NCBI RefSeq assembly: GCF_040812015.1
Contig: NZ_JBFNXJ010000015.1
Span: forward strand, 42,480-106,479
DNA length: 64,000 bases
Source of the DNA: Chitinivorax sp. PXF-14
GTDB taxonomy: Bacteria; Pseudomonadota; Gammaproteobacteria; Burkholderiales; SCOH01
Direction of reading: 5' to 3'
Shown piece by piece: positions 14,989-24,176 of the stretch. The translations under genes and the position numbers were made by a program. Each line of letters starts with the position of its first letter. The stretch's first letter is position 1. Under the pieces are notes generated by a model. The model saw only the letters and a program-made list of their open reading frames with translations, did not search any database and was not told the DNA's origin.

Positions 14989-16596
14989 TCAGGGCAGCAA
15001 TGGCAGCCCCAGCTCCTTGAGGAACTCGTTGTGCTGCTGTGTGGCGGTCTTGATCTTCTGATCCAAGGTGACCAACTCCGCATGCACCTTCGCCAAATCG
15101 ATCTCTTCTTCGTCCTCCGCAGTGCTCACGTAGCGCGAGATGTTCAGGTTGAAATCGTTCTTCTCGATTTCTTCCATACTTACCCGACGCGAGTAGCGCT
15201 GCTCTTCCTTGCGGAACTGGTAGGTGCCGATGATCTTGTTGATGTGCTCAGGCTGGAGCACGTTCTGCCGCTTGGCCTTGTCGTACTCCTCGGCGGCATT
15301 GATGAACAGCACGTCGTCCGGCTTCTTGCACTTCTTCAGCACCAGGATGCAGACCGGGATACCCGTGGAGAAGAACAGGTTGGCGGGCAGGCCAATCACC
15401 GTGTCGATGTGTCCGTCCTTGATCAGCTTGGTGCGGATGCGGGCCTCGGCGCCACCCCGGAACAATACCCCGTGCGGCAGGATGATGGCCATCACGCCGT
15501 CCTGCTTCAAGAAGTGGAAGCCATGCAGCAGGAACGCGAAGTCCGCTGCCGACTTGGGCGCCAGACCATAGTTCTTGAAGCGCATGTCTTCGCTTAGCGA
15601 TTCCGAGGGCTCCCAGCGGTAGCTGAACGGTGGGTTGGCCACCACCGCATCAAACTTTGGAATCTTGGCCGGATTGGTCTCGCGCAGGGCATCCCATTCA
15701 TTGAGCAGGGTGTCGCCGTGAAAGATGTCGAACTCCGAATCCTTCACCCCGTGCAGCAGCATGTTCATGCGCGCCAGGTTGTAGGTGGTGATGTTCTTCT
15801 CCTGCCCATGAATCTTGCCGATGCCATGCGGCCCCATGCGGTGGCGCACGTTCAGCAGCAGCGAGCCCGAGCCGCAAGCAAAGTCGAGCACGCTGTCCAG
15901 ATGCGAGCGCTGGCCCGTCGCAGGCTCTTGCCCGTCCAGCGTGACGATGGCCGACAGGATGGTAGAGATGGGTTGTGGGGTGTAGAACTCGCCCGCCTTC
16001 TTGCCCGAGCCTGCTGCGAACTGGCCGATCAGGTACTCATAGGCATCGCCCAGCGTGTCGCTGTCGGTCGAGAACTGGCGCAGGCCCTTGGCGATTTCGG
16101 CAATGATCTTGCACAGACGCGCATTGCGTTCTTTAAGCGTCTTCCCCAGCTTTTCGGAGGCGAGGTTGATTTCCGAAAACAAACCTTTGAATGTGCTAGC
16201 AAAGGACTCCGTTTCGATGTGTTTAAAGCCCGATTGCAGCGTTGTGAGCAGATCATCATCTTGAATCCGAGCCATCTCCACAATGTTGTCCCAAAGATAG
16301 GGCGGCTCAATCACGTAATGCACTTTGCGGCGCATCTGCTTCTCAAACTCAGGCACATCGGCCGCGTTGTCGGCGTACCAAAACGACAGCGGGCTCAGCC
16401 GATCTTCTGGGAGCAGTTTCGGATATTCACTCCCCAGTTCCTTTTTCGCTGCGGTTTCATAGTTATCCGAAAGATAACGGAGAAACAGAAAAGCCAGCAT
16501 GTAGTCGCGGAAGTCATCCGCGTTCATGGCGCCGCGCAGTTGGTCGGCAATTGCCCAGAGGGTCTTGCCCAGTTTTTGTTTTTCGAGATCGGTCAT
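14989..16596 (-). CDS. hsdM: Type I restriction-modification methyltransferase subunit
   Basis: A 535-residue N6-adenine methyltransferase. The N-terminal helical domain (from LEKQKLGKTLWAIADQLRG) is followed by the AdoMet motif DFACGSG (238-244) and the catalytic motif NPPF (321-324), then FSTGIPVCILVLKK. With HsdS it makes the modification enzyme, and with HsdR the restriction complex. It is the last hsd gene of the operon and overlaps prrC by 4 bp (ATGA). Length and motifs are complete. Confidence 0.96.
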   Translation of the reverse strand: MTDLEKQKLGKTLWAIADQLRGAMNADDFRDYMLAFLFLRYLSDNYETAAKKELGSEYPKLLPEDRLSPLSFWYADNAADVPEFEKQMRRKVHYVIEPPYLWDNIVEMARIQDDDLLTTLQSGFKHIETESFASTFKGLFSEINLASEKLGKTLKERNARLCKIIAEIAKGLRQFSTDSDTLGDAYEYLIGQFAAGSGKKAGEFYTPQPISTILSAIVTLDGQEPATGQRSHLDSVLDFACGSGSLLLNVRHRMGPHGIGKIHGQEKNITTYNLARMNMLLHGVKDSEFDIFHGDTLLNEWDALRETNPAKIPKFDAVVANPPFSYRWEPSESLSEDMRFKNYGLAPKSAADFAFLLHGFHFLKQDGVMAIILPHGVLFRGGAEARIRTKLIKDGHIDTVIGLPANLFFSTGIPVCILVLKKCKKPDDVLFINAAEEYDKAKRQNVLQPEHINKIIGTYQFRKEEQRYSRRVSMEEIEKNDFNLNISRYVSTAEDEEEIDLAKVHAELVTLDQKIKTATQQHNEFLKELGLPLLP

Positions 16597-17777
16597 GGGT
16601 TACCTACTGGCCCAGCAGCCGGTGCAGGCTGGGGGAGCAAATCGGGGTTAAACGGGTAGCGATTAAGGAAGCCATCCAGAATCGTCTTGAAGTGCTCCTT
16701 GTTCTCGTCCCCCATTGGCACGGGCTCGAACAAGGAATAGTCGCCGTGGCTCAGGATGTTGATAAGCCGCGCATGCAGCACGCCTTCCGGGTCGTCAGCA
16801 TCGTCAGTCGGGATGCAGGCCGAGAACTTCGAGAAGCCATGAAAGCTCGCAGACTTCTCCAGCACCGAACGCAGCATGTTGAAGTGGTAGGTGTACAGCT
16901 CGCCCGACTGGGCCGCCTGGTACAGGTCCGTCAGCACCGCCACGTGGTGGAAAAATGGAGTCGCCCCGGTATAGGCCAGGGCGTATGAGCCATCCGTTTT
17001 GGATCGCGATAAGAAGTGGGCCGACACCTTCTTTGAAGTGCGCACACCCAGCTCGTTGTGCATCACATTGAAGAACAGGGGATGGTGCGACGAGATCACT
17101 ACCTTCAGCGGGTTGTCCGCCTTGTTCAACAACTGCACCAAGTGGTTACCCACCGAGATGGCATTGTGCTCATCGAGCGATGAAATCGGGTCGTCGATGT
17201 AGACGTATTTCACCCAGCGGTAGGACTCGATCTCCGGGTCCATCGCCAGCCGCATGACGGCGAGGAAGAAGCACCATACGAAGAGGTTCTCTTCGCCGCG
17301 CGACACCTTGATGTTGTCGATGACCTCCCCGTTCACCATGCGCGAGAACCGCACCGCCCATTCCTGGGTGTCGATACGGAAATCAAAGTCCGCGTAACGC
17401 TGTAGCAATGGCCGGATTCGGTTGTCCATCTCCAGTTCCGCCAAACCGGCGAAGAAGCGCGAATCAGCGTTCAGCGTCAGCCTGCGGTCGCTGTCACCCT
17501 CTAGGTCGTTGTCCCAGTGGAAGAGGTCTTCGGTGAAGGCGTTGAAGTAAAGCGTATCACCTACGGTCTCTGTGATTGTCAGGGGCTGCCCCACATGATC
17601 ACCGACTGAAAGGGGACGCTGGATCGTCTTTTTGCCTGCATCCTTGAAAGCCATCGACAGCCGTGTTTTGCCAGTGCCGTTGTAGGCATACAGGACGATG
17701 GTTTTCTTGTTCTCCAGTTCTGTGCGCAGATGGGTGACTAGCGCTGGCAGATCGGCGAAAGTCTGCCCCGGTTTCAT
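16593..17777 (-). CDS. prrC: Anticodon nuclease, PrrC family
   Basis: A 394-residue protein matching E. coli PrrC (396 residues) along its whole length. The ABC-type ATPase half has Walker A YNGTGKTR (32-39), the PrrC-specific block FNAFTEDLFHWDNDL (78-92), signature SRGEENLF (159-166), Walker B YVYIDDPISSLDEHN (191-205) and the switch motif ISSHHP (228-233). The C-terminal nuclease part keeps the triad Arg303-Glu307 (YHFNMLRSVLEKSASF) and His344 (ILSHGD). PrrC lies latent on the type I restriction complex and cuts the tRNA-Lys anticodon loop when phage blocks restriction. Here it is nested between hsdS and hsdM with 4-bp overlaps on both sides. The tRNA target in this host is inferred from the family. 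Confidence 0.93.
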   Translation of the reverse strand: MKPGQTFADLPALVTHLRTELENKKTIVLYAYNGTGKTRLSMAFKDAGKKTIQRPLSVGDHVGQPLTITETVGDTLYFNAFTEDLFHWDNDLEGDSDRRLTLNADSRFFAGLAELEMDNRIRPLLQRYADFDFRIDTQEWAVRFSRMVNGEVIDNIKVSRGEENLFVWCFFLAVMRLAMDPEIESYRWVKYVYIDDPISSLDEHNAISVGNHLVQLLNKADNPLKVVISSHHPLFFNVMHNELGVRTSKKVSAHFLSRSKTDGSYALAYTGATPFFHHVAVLTDLYQAAQSGELYTYHFNMLRSVLEKSASFHGFSKFSACIPTDDADDPEGVLHARLINILSHGDYSLFEPVPMGDENKEHFKTILDGFLNRYPFNPDLLPQPAPAAGPVGNP

Positions 17778-19081
17778 TCCTGTACCTCTTCAAGCGCTGG
17801 GAATAGCTGTTGCACTAAGCCCTTCTTGTGGGCTCTGAGCGCATCGACTCTTTTCGCCTGTGCGGTAATTCGCAAGTCGAGAGAAGCCAGACAATCGGCA
17901 ATCATCTTTTGCTCAGGCAATGTTGGCAGAGCTAGTTTCATGTCAACAAAAAACGGAAGCCCTATGGTTTTGATGGTGCTTCCGGTGGCAACCCTCTCGA
18001 ATAGCGGCTTCTTATGTTGTAGCGAGTAATAAAGGAACCAGTTGTAAAGCCTGTCCGGCTTGCAGGTCCACACGATGAAGTGCTGACTCACCGCCATATC
18101 TGAACCCATGACGGCGCTCTTTCCAACGCCTGCGTCTCGACTCAGGAGCACTGACCCCGCCGGATGCAAGACAGCGGATGAGTTTTCAATGCCAGCAGCT
18201 GAAATTTCCGTTTCCGTTTCCTCAATGAGGCCAGCATCGAGGCGCTTGGAATCGGCGAGTGACACCCACTTGATGCCGCCGCCATAGTATTCAGGGTGTG
18301 CTTTGCTCGGTGTATGTCCTGAGCCGCGCTTTGCCAAGTCCTCCAGGCGGTTTTCTTTCCAATCCTTTGCATTTCGAAATTCGGGGAATCGTAAGCGCGG
18401 AACGGTCTCATCCTCAACAGGCATGAGACTTTTCATCAAGCCTTGCTTTTGTGCCTTGAGGGTTTCGAGCTTCTGGCTTTCTGCTGCGATAAGTTCATCA
18501 AGGGACGACAGGCAATCAGAGATCTTCTGTTCTTCCTTTGGTGTGGAGACGGGGACTGGCAAGCCCATAAAGGCATCGCTTGTGATACTTATGCGGTCAT
18601 GTCTTGCCCCGGTACTTGACGCCTGGCGCATGTAATGATGCCAATGCGTTGATTTAAAATAATGGGCAAAGAAATCGTTGTTAGGGTTATTAAACCGAAA
18701 GACTGTGTATAGGGGCGACATGACGCCGACGCCAATATTGTTTTTGGAAATTGGTCCGACTGGCGCGTTCGCGGAAATGCGCGGGTTATAAACATAATCC
18801 CCTTTTTCCACAATGTAATAACCGTCAAGATTTCCCTGATTGGCAATGTCCTTCTCGAAGTAGTCACGCTGATCCATCACGCCAAACTCTGCGGAATTGG
18901 TCAGTACGCGTACGTGCTCGACCACAGTATTTTTGACAGTGCGGCGCTTTGCTAACGTGCCCATAGGCTCTAACTTCCATACGGCAGCATCCCGGAACTC
19001 CGGAAACCTTAGCTTGGGCACCAGTGCCGACTTTGCTTTATTGTTGACTTCGCTCATCGCGCTTTCGCCTTCACTGCTCAT
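17774..19081 (-). CDS. hsdS: Type I restriction-modification specificity subunit
   Basis: A protein of about 435 residues with two target-recognition domains, each opened by the repeat LRFPEFR (LVPKLRFPEFRDAAVW and VPRLRFPEFRNAKDW) and closed by a conserved coiled-coil spacer (EEQKISDCLSSLDELI and PEQKMIADCLASLDL). Each recognition domain reads one half of a split target, so the site is probably bipartite; its bases cannot be deduced. The ATG at 19081 overlaps the end of hsdR; ATG 19057 and GTG 19087 are alternatives. Base composition is lower in GC than the neighbours, common for recognition domains. Confidence 0.95.
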   Translation of the reverse strand: MSSEGESAMSEVNNKAKSALVPKLRFPEFRDAAVWKLEPMGTLAKRRTVKNTVVEHVRVLTNSAEFGVMDQRDYFEKDIANQGNLDGYYIVEKGDYVYNPRISANAPVGPISKNNIGVGVMSPLYTVFRFNNPNNDFFAHYFKSTHWHHYMRQASSTGARHDRISITSDAFMGLPVPVSTPKEEQKISDCLSSLDELIAAESQKLETLKAQKQGLMKSLMPVEDETVPRLRFPEFRNAKDWKENRLEDLAKRGSGHTPSKAHPEYYGGGIKWVSLADSKRLDAGLIEETETEISAAGIENSSAVLHPAGSVLLSRDAGVGKSAVMGSDMAVSQHFIVWTCKPDRLYNWFLYYSLQHKKPLFERVATGSTIKTIGLPFFVDMKLALPTLPEQKMIADCLASLDLRITAQAKRVDALRAHKKGLVQQLFPALEEVQE

Positions 19082-22067
19082 AAGCACTCAGCCCGGAAAT
19101 CTCTTGCCCTTGCGCCAGTTTGTGTAGCAGCGGCGTCAGTTCTTCCATCAACGCCAGTTCCTTCTGCGTGCGGGCCTTCCAGCCCAGGTCCAGCGGCGCC
19201 ATCAGCTCGCTCAGCGCTTCGCCATCAAAGATGCGGCGGCGCAGCACGCCATCGACGAAGCCTTGCAGCGCATCGGCCCCCAGGCCATGGCGTTGTGCCA
19301 TCTCGGACAGCGCCCGGCTCTTCTTCTCCGCCTTGAAGCGATCAAAGCCTTGGCGAATGGCGTCTTCGTCCAGGGCCTGGCCCACGGGCAAGCCGCGGAT
19401 GTATTCGGCGATGTCGTCGCGGTCGTCGATGAACTTGGCATCGGCCTGGATCAGGCCGATGAGCTGCTCGCGGTTCAAGGTCAGCTTGCCGGGCTTCTGC
19501 TGAGTCATCCGGGCAATCAGGCCCATGATGTAGTCGTAGTCGATTACCGCCGAGGCGAAGAGCACGAACTCGAAATCGAGCTGCTGCACTTCGGGCGGGG
19601 TTTGGTCGCGGTCTTGCAGGGCCTTCAAGCGCTTGGCGGTTTCCAGGTACACGCCCTTGAGGCCCAGCATCTGGTCAGGCGGCGCAATCTGGGTGATCTG
19701 CGCTTTCTGTTCTTCCGAAAGGTCGGTGTACTGATCCAGCTGCGTCTTGAGGCGCTGCATTTCCTTGAAAAGGTTGACGAACTGGCTGCGCGCGGCATCG
19801 CCCTTCAGGTTGGCAACGTCTTCTGGGGCGTTCGTCAGCCCTTGTGACTGCATGAAGTCCTCCAGCTGTTGCGTGGCGGCTTGTAAGGTGTCGATTACCT
19901 TGGGTGCTGGGTCAACCAGCCAGATTTCGCGCGGGTTGTCGGTCTTCTCGCCCGAGAACAGCGCGATGGCCTCTTCCACAGGCTTTTGCTGCTGGCGGAA
20001 GTCGAGCACATTGCCGTAGGGCTTGCTGTCGTTCAAGACGCGGTTGGTGCGCGAGAACGCCTGGATCAGGCCGTGGTACTTGAGGTTCTTGTCCACGTAC
20101 AGGGTGTTCAGGTACTTAGAGTCGAAGCCAGTAAGTAGCATGTCCACCACGATGGTAATGTCGATCTTCTGGCCATGCGGCAGATCGGCATTGGGGTACT
20201 GCTGGTCCTTGATTCGCTTCTGCACGTCCTGGTAGTACAGGTCGAACTCGGCGATGCGGTGGTTGGTGCCAAAGCGCGCGTTGTAGTCGGCCATGATGCG
20301 CGTGAGCGCGGCTTTCTTGCCTTCCGGGTCCTGCTGGTTGTCGGCCTTCTCCTGTGGCAGGTCTTCCTGAATCTGCTGCACATCCTTGTTGCCGTCGGCG
20401 GGGGGAGAGAACACACAGGCCACGTTCAGTGGAACGAAGCCGTAATCCTCGGCCTGCTTTTTTTCCTGCAGCTCCTTGAAAGCCTCGAAGTATTCGATGG
20501 CGTCATTGATGCTGGCGGTGGCCAGCACGGCATTGAACTTGCGCCCGTTGGTGGCGGCATCGTGCTTGGTCAGGATGGTCTCGATGACCTTGGCTTTCGG
20601 CAGCCCCTCGCCCGGCTTGGGCGGCTTCTTTCCCTCGGGCTTGAAGAAGTCGATGTGGAACTTCAAGACGTTCTGGTCTTCAATGGCGTGTGTGATCGTG
20701 TACTCGTGAAGGCAGCGCTGGAACAGGTCGTCCGTGGTGCGGTAGCTAGCCTGCTGGCCTTCTATCTGCACTGCAGTGGCGTTCTCTTTGAAGATCGGAG
20801 TGCCGGTGAAGCCGAACAACTGAGCATTCGGGAAGAACTCCTTGATGGCCTTGTGGTTGTCGCCGAACTGCGAGCGGTGGCACTCATCGAAGATGAACAC
20901 CACGCGCTGTTCCCGCAGGGGCTCCAGACGCTGCTTGTAGGTCTCCCGGCCCTGCTTTTCCTTCTGCTTGTTGCGCTTGCTGTTCTCGTCCAGCGCCAGG
21001 CCGAGCTTCTGGATGGTGGTGACGATCACCTTGTCGGCGTAGTCGTCAGACAGCAGGCGGCGCACCAGCGCCTCGGTGTTGGTGTTCTCTTCGACGCAGC
21101 CTTCCTGGAACCGGTTGAATTCTTCGCGTGTCTGCCGATCCAGGTCCTTGCGGTCAACCACGAACAGGCACTTGTCGATGTCCGGGTTGTCTTTGAGCAG
21201 GGTGGACGCCTTGAACGAGGTCAGGGTCTTGCCCGAGCCGGTGGTGTGCCAGATGTAGCCGTTGCCGCAGTTCTGGTGGATGCACTCCACGATGGCTTTG
21301 ACGGCATAGATTTGGTACGGCCGCATCATCAGCAGCTTCTGCTCGCTGGCGACCAGCACCATGTAGCGGCTGATCATCTGGCCTAGGGTGCACTTGGCCA
21401 GGAACTTCTCGGCGAAGCTATCGAGCTGGGTGACCTTCTTGTTGTCCTCGCTGGCGAACTGGTAGACCGGCAAGAAGCGCTCATCGGCATTGAAACTGAA
21501 GTGCCGGGCGTTGTTGTTGGCGAAGTACCAGGTGTCTGTGCGGTTGCTGACGATGAAGAGCTGCAAGAAGCACAGCAGCGTCTTGCCATAGCCGTTGCCG
21601 GGGTCGCCCTTGTAATCGACGATCTGCTGCATGGCGCGGCGCGGGCTGACCGCCAGCGTCTTCAGCTCAATCTGCACCACTGGCACGCCGTTGATGAGCA
21701 GCATCACGTCGTAGCGGTGATGGCTGTTGTCGGTGTTCATGCGCAGCTGGTTGACGACCTCGAAGTCGTTCTTGCACCAGTCCCGAATGTTCACCAGGGT
21801 GTAGTTCAGCGGTGTGCCGTCGTCGCGCTCGAAGGCGTTGATGCTGCGCAGCGTTTGGGCCGCGTTGTAGACGTCGGGCGTGATGATGCTGTCCAACAGG
21901 CGTTGGAACTCGCTGTCGGTCAACCGCACCCGGTTGAGCGCTTCGAACTTGGCGCGGAAGTTGGCTTCCAGCACAGCTCGGTCGCGAATGTCAGGGCGGT
22001 AGGTGTATTTGAGGTCACCGAGCTTGGCGATCAGGTCAAGCTCGATTTGGTGTTCTGTGGTCGTCAT
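19071..22067 (-). CDS. hsdR: Type I restriction endonuclease subunit
   Basis: A 998-residue motor-nuclease. The N-terminal PD-(D/E)xK nuclease shows Asp120 (RYDVMLL) and Glu134-x-Lys136 (VQIELKT). The SF2 translocase follows with Walker A TTGSGKT (275-281), DECH (IFDECHRSQFG) and motif III FGFTGTPIF, then the second RecA fold (DMLLTGFDSK, FSRTNR) and a helical C-terminus. It starts the restriction operon, 71 bp downstream of the small ribbon-helix-helix gene. All motifs are present, so the system looks active. Confidence 0.96.
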   Translation of the reverse strand: MTTTEHQIELDLIAKLGDLKYTYRPDIRDRAVLEANFRAKFEALNRVRLTDSEFQRLLDSIITPDVYNAAQTLRSINAFERDDGTPLNYTLVNIRDWCKNDFEVVNQLRMNTDNSHHRYDVMLLINGVPVVQIELKTLAVSPRRAMQQIVDYKGDPGNGYGKTLLCFLQLFIVSNRTDTWYFANNNARHFSFNADERFLPVYQFASEDNKKVTQLDSFAEKFLAKCTLGQMISRYMVLVASEQKLLMMRPYQIYAVKAIVECIHQNCGNGYIWHTTGSGKTLTSFKASTLLKDNPDIDKCLFVVDRKDLDRQTREEFNRFQEGCVEENTNTEALVRRLLSDDYADKVIVTTIQKLGLALDENSKRNKQKEKQGRETYKQRLEPLREQRVVFIFDECHRSQFGDNHKAIKEFFPNAQLFGFTGTPIFKENATAVQIEGQQASYRTTDDLFQRCLHEYTITHAIEDQNVLKFHIDFFKPEGKKPPKPGEGLPKAKVIETILTKHDAATNGRKFNAVLATASINDAIEYFEAFKELQEKKQAEDYGFVPLNVACVFSPPADGNKDVQQIQEDLPQEKADNQQDPEGKKAALTRIMADYNARFGTNHRIAEFDLYYQDVQKRIKDQQYPNADLPHGQKIDITIVVDMLLTGFDSKYLNTLYVDKNLKYHGLIQAFSRTNRVLNDSKPYGNVLDFRQQQKPVEEAIALFSGEKTDNPREIWLVDPAPKVIDTLQAATQQLEDFMQSQGLTNAPEDVANLKGDAARSQFVNLFKEMQRLKTQLDQYTDLSEEQKAQITQIAPPDQMLGLKGVYLETAKRLKALQDRDQTPPEVQQLDFEFVLFASAVIDYDYIMGLIARMTQQKPGKLTLNREQLIGLIQADAKFIDDRDDIAEYIRGLPVGQALDEDAIRQGFDRFKAEKKSRALSEMAQRHGLGADALQGFVDGVLRRRIFDGEALSELMAPLDLGWKARTQKELALMEELTPLLHKLAQGQEISGLSAYEQ

Positions 22068-22138
22068 GAATCTGTTCCTGCCGTCATGGATGTGTGTGGT
22101 TTGCGGTCAGGCGGCTCCCTGTGGCTAGAGTGGCCACG

Positions 22139-22330
22139 TCAAGCGCTCGCCTTGGCCGGTTCTCCGTTCGGGCGGTCCAGTCTCAAGTCATGGCTGCGCG
22201 CGTACTCCAACACCAAAATTTCGATCATCGACGCCACCGAGCGACGCTCGCGATCAGCCGCCAAGCGCAAAAGCTGCTTGATCTCGGCGGAGGTGCGGAT
22301 GGAAAGGGTTTCGTCCTTCAGGCGTGACAT
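22139..22330 (-). CDS. Small ribbon-helix-helix DNA-binding protein
   Basis: A 63-residue protein whose residues 5-47 fit the CopG/Arc pattern: a beta strand (ETLSIRTS), helix 1 (AEIKQLLRLAADRERRS) and helix 2 (VASMIEILVLEYARSHDL). It lies 71 bp upstream of hsdR on the same strand. A role as operon regulator, delaying restriction after entry into a new host, is attractive but inferred; it could also be an orphan antitoxin, although no toxin gene is adjacent. The upstream 22331-22455 stretch has several TGCAA/TTGCA copies that could be operators. Confidence 0.75.
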   Translation of the reverse strand: MSRLKDETLSIRTSAEIKQLLRLAADRERRSVASMIEILVLEYARSHDLRLDRPNGEPAKASA

Positions 22331-22455
22331 GGCAACGTCTCGTCAATGGTGTCTGGTAAATGTACTGCCTTTGCATGCAATAGCGCAATGCAATGTTGCA
22401 CCATGCCCATCGCAGTGGCAGGTGCTCGCAAATCACGGCAGGAAGTCCAAGCAGA

Positions 22456-22487
22456 AATGGGGCAATGACTGGCGTCATTGCCCCATT
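22456..22487. terminator. 14-bp palindrome, probable terminator of the recombinase operon
   Basis: AATGGGGCAATGAC and its perfect inverse enclose TGGC, 17 bp after the stop codon of the recombinase gene on the minus strand. A weak T-rich stretch (TTTCTGCTT) follows in that direction. Confidence 0.65.
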
Positions 22488-22503
22488 CGTCGTTCGCGTT
22501 CCC

Positions 22504-23547
22504 TCATTCCATTGGGGGTGCGAGCACGTCCGGACGGAGGCGTACTTGCAAGGCCTTGAGCGGCAAATCTGCCTCGATGAGTACTGGACGCAAAGTATGT
22601 CCGCTGCGAGCTTGATGCGCCGTGCCGTAATGACGCCGCGTTTTGGCGCTTCGGTGGCCAAGACCACGACTGGTGGCATCGCCGTCGCCCGACGCCTTCA
22701 CATCTGCGCTCCATTGGTGGCGGAAGCAGGTGGCGGTGATGGCGTGGCCATGTTTAGGCCAAAGCGCGCTTGCAAGGCGTTGAACCTCCGCCGTGAAGTT
22801 GCCCGCCTTGGCGACATGGATGTGCAGTTTTCTGTCGGGTAGTGGGCTGAGCCGCTTCACCAGCGCAGCCACCAGCGGATGGGTGTCCTCAGCGGCGTAG
22901 GCCATGAAGCGGTAGCGTTGCCCCTGTTGGGCCTTAACCTTGATTCCCTGCACGTAAAGACAGAGGGTCTCGATGCCGAGCGCGTCGTCGTGCTGCAGCC
23001 AAGCAGTGATGCCTTTGACAACTTCACCGGGCCTTGCACCGGTCAGCGCTGACGCCAGAAGTGCTTCGGCATATTTGCCAGTGGCGCCACGCTCATACAA
23101 GTCTTCTCGCCAGGTCGGCGGCAGCCCTTTCAACGCCTGCCGTTTGCTCCGGCGCTTGCGACGTGGCTGGGTCATCCCCTGCTCGTTCAGGGTAACTAGG
23201 GCATGCAGCTGCTCGTGTAGGTGAGGTAGCACATCAGCCAAGCGATGCCAGTCCAGCCCCTGCGAGACCGAGCGCACATCCAGGCGCTCGCTCACCAGCC
23301 GTCGGCAGTAGAACCGCAGTGCGGCAAGCCGCTTGTGGAAGGTTCTGGGGCTATGAGTGGCTTGCACAGCGCCTGCCAAGCCGCCTGGGGTGAAAGATGC
23401 ACGATCCAGGAGTACATGGGCCATACGCAGGTATTCGGCCTCTGTGCGGCTGGATCGGCCAGTTGAAGGCGCCTGCGGCAATGCCTTAGGCAGCATGACC
23501 AAGCACTCGCGGGCGATGATGTTCAAGCGGTCGGCATCGACGTTCAT
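22504..23547 (-). CDS. Divergent tyrosine recombinase
   Basis: A 347-residue protein starting at ATG 23547. The C-terminal half resembles a tyrosine recombinase: box I LTGARPGEVVKGI with the first Arg, an ATCFRHQWSADV segment in place of the usual HxLRH box, and GHRSAKTRRHYG carrying the late His and the candidate Tyr nucleophile. The N-terminal half is helical and could be the core-binding domain. It is coupled by a 4-bp overlap to the upstream unknown gene, which in turn overlaps the integrase gene. Its function may be excision control, a second recombination step, or none. Confidence 0.7.
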   Translation of the reverse strand: MNVDADRLNIIARECLVMLPKALPQAPSTGRSSRTEAEYLRMAHVLLDRASFTPGGLAGAVQATHSPRTFHKRLAALRFYCRRLVSERLDVRSVSQGLDWHRLADVLPHLHEQLHALVTLNEQGMTQPRRKRRSKRQALKGLPPTWREDLYERGATGKYAEALLASALTGARPGEVVKGITAWLQHDDALGIETLCLYVQGIKVKAQQGQRYRFMAYAAEDTHPLVAALVKRLSPLPDRKLHIHVAKAGNFTAEVQRLASALWPKHGHAITATCFRHQWSADVKASGDGDATSRGLGHRSAKTRRHYGTAHQARSGHTLRPVLIEADLPLKALQVRLRPDVLAPPME

Positions 23548-24176
23548 GGTCGAATGCCTTTGGCGAGATCTTCGAAGATGACGGCGGAGACTTCCCGCAG
23601 TTTTCCCTCCCGGAGTGCACTGAGCAAATTGCCTCTCCCGAGTGGTGCATACCCATGCCTGGGTTCGCCAGCCGTGTTCTCCGGCCTTCCTCGCCTGCGA
23701 GGCGCGCCCAGCGACTTGGCGGCTTGCTCTAGCCATCGCAGGTCTTGCCAATGCAACATGCGCTCGGCGTCTCGCGGCCCCCAGGGCTCGCCAGAGAGTT
23801 CATGTGCTTGATCGATTTCGTAACGCTCGTGGCCGTCCAGGTCACCAATGAAGGCTTGGTGCGCAGCTCGTTGCTCGCTCTCCAGAACGTGCAATTCGCT
23901 CAGGTTGAGGCCTTCCATCGCAAAGCGAAGTTGCTGCGCGGCTTGGGCAATCGCTTCAAAGCGCCTGCGCCTGTTCTCGGCGTCTTGGGCCTGATGCCTC
24001 AGTTGCATGTAGCGCTGTGCAAGGTCCGATGCCGCCGCTGTGAATGCTTGGCGCCGTGCTGAGTCTGCGTCACTGTCGTGTTGGCTCTGCCGTGGAAAAT
24101 GCGCTTCGATCACCTTTGCCAAGTGCCTAAGCGCAGCGGTGTCGCATGCCAAGACGGTAGACCTAGGGTCGCTCAT
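23544..24176 (-). CDS. Unknown helical protein encoded between two recombinases
   Basis: A 210-residue protein that I do not recognise. It is rich in Ala, Arg, Glu and Gln and probably mostly helical, with a coiled-coil-like stretch (about 45-105) and a basic GAPRRRGRPENTAGEPRHG segment that might contact DNA like an AT-hook. It overlaps the integrase gene by 14 bp and the second recombinase by 4 bp, so all three are made from one message. A role as accessory recombination protein is inferred only from this coupling. Confidence 0.65.
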   Translation of the reverse strand: MSDPRSTVLACDTAALRHLAKVIEAHFPRQSQHDSDADSARRQAFTAAASDLAQRYMQLRHQAQDAENRRRRFEAIAQAAQQLRFAMEGLNLSELHVLESEQRAAHQAFIGDLDGHERYEIDQAHELSGEPWGPRDAERMLHWQDLRWLEQAAKSLGAPRRRGRPENTAGEPRHGYAPLGRGNLLSALREGKLREVSAVIFEDLAKGIRP

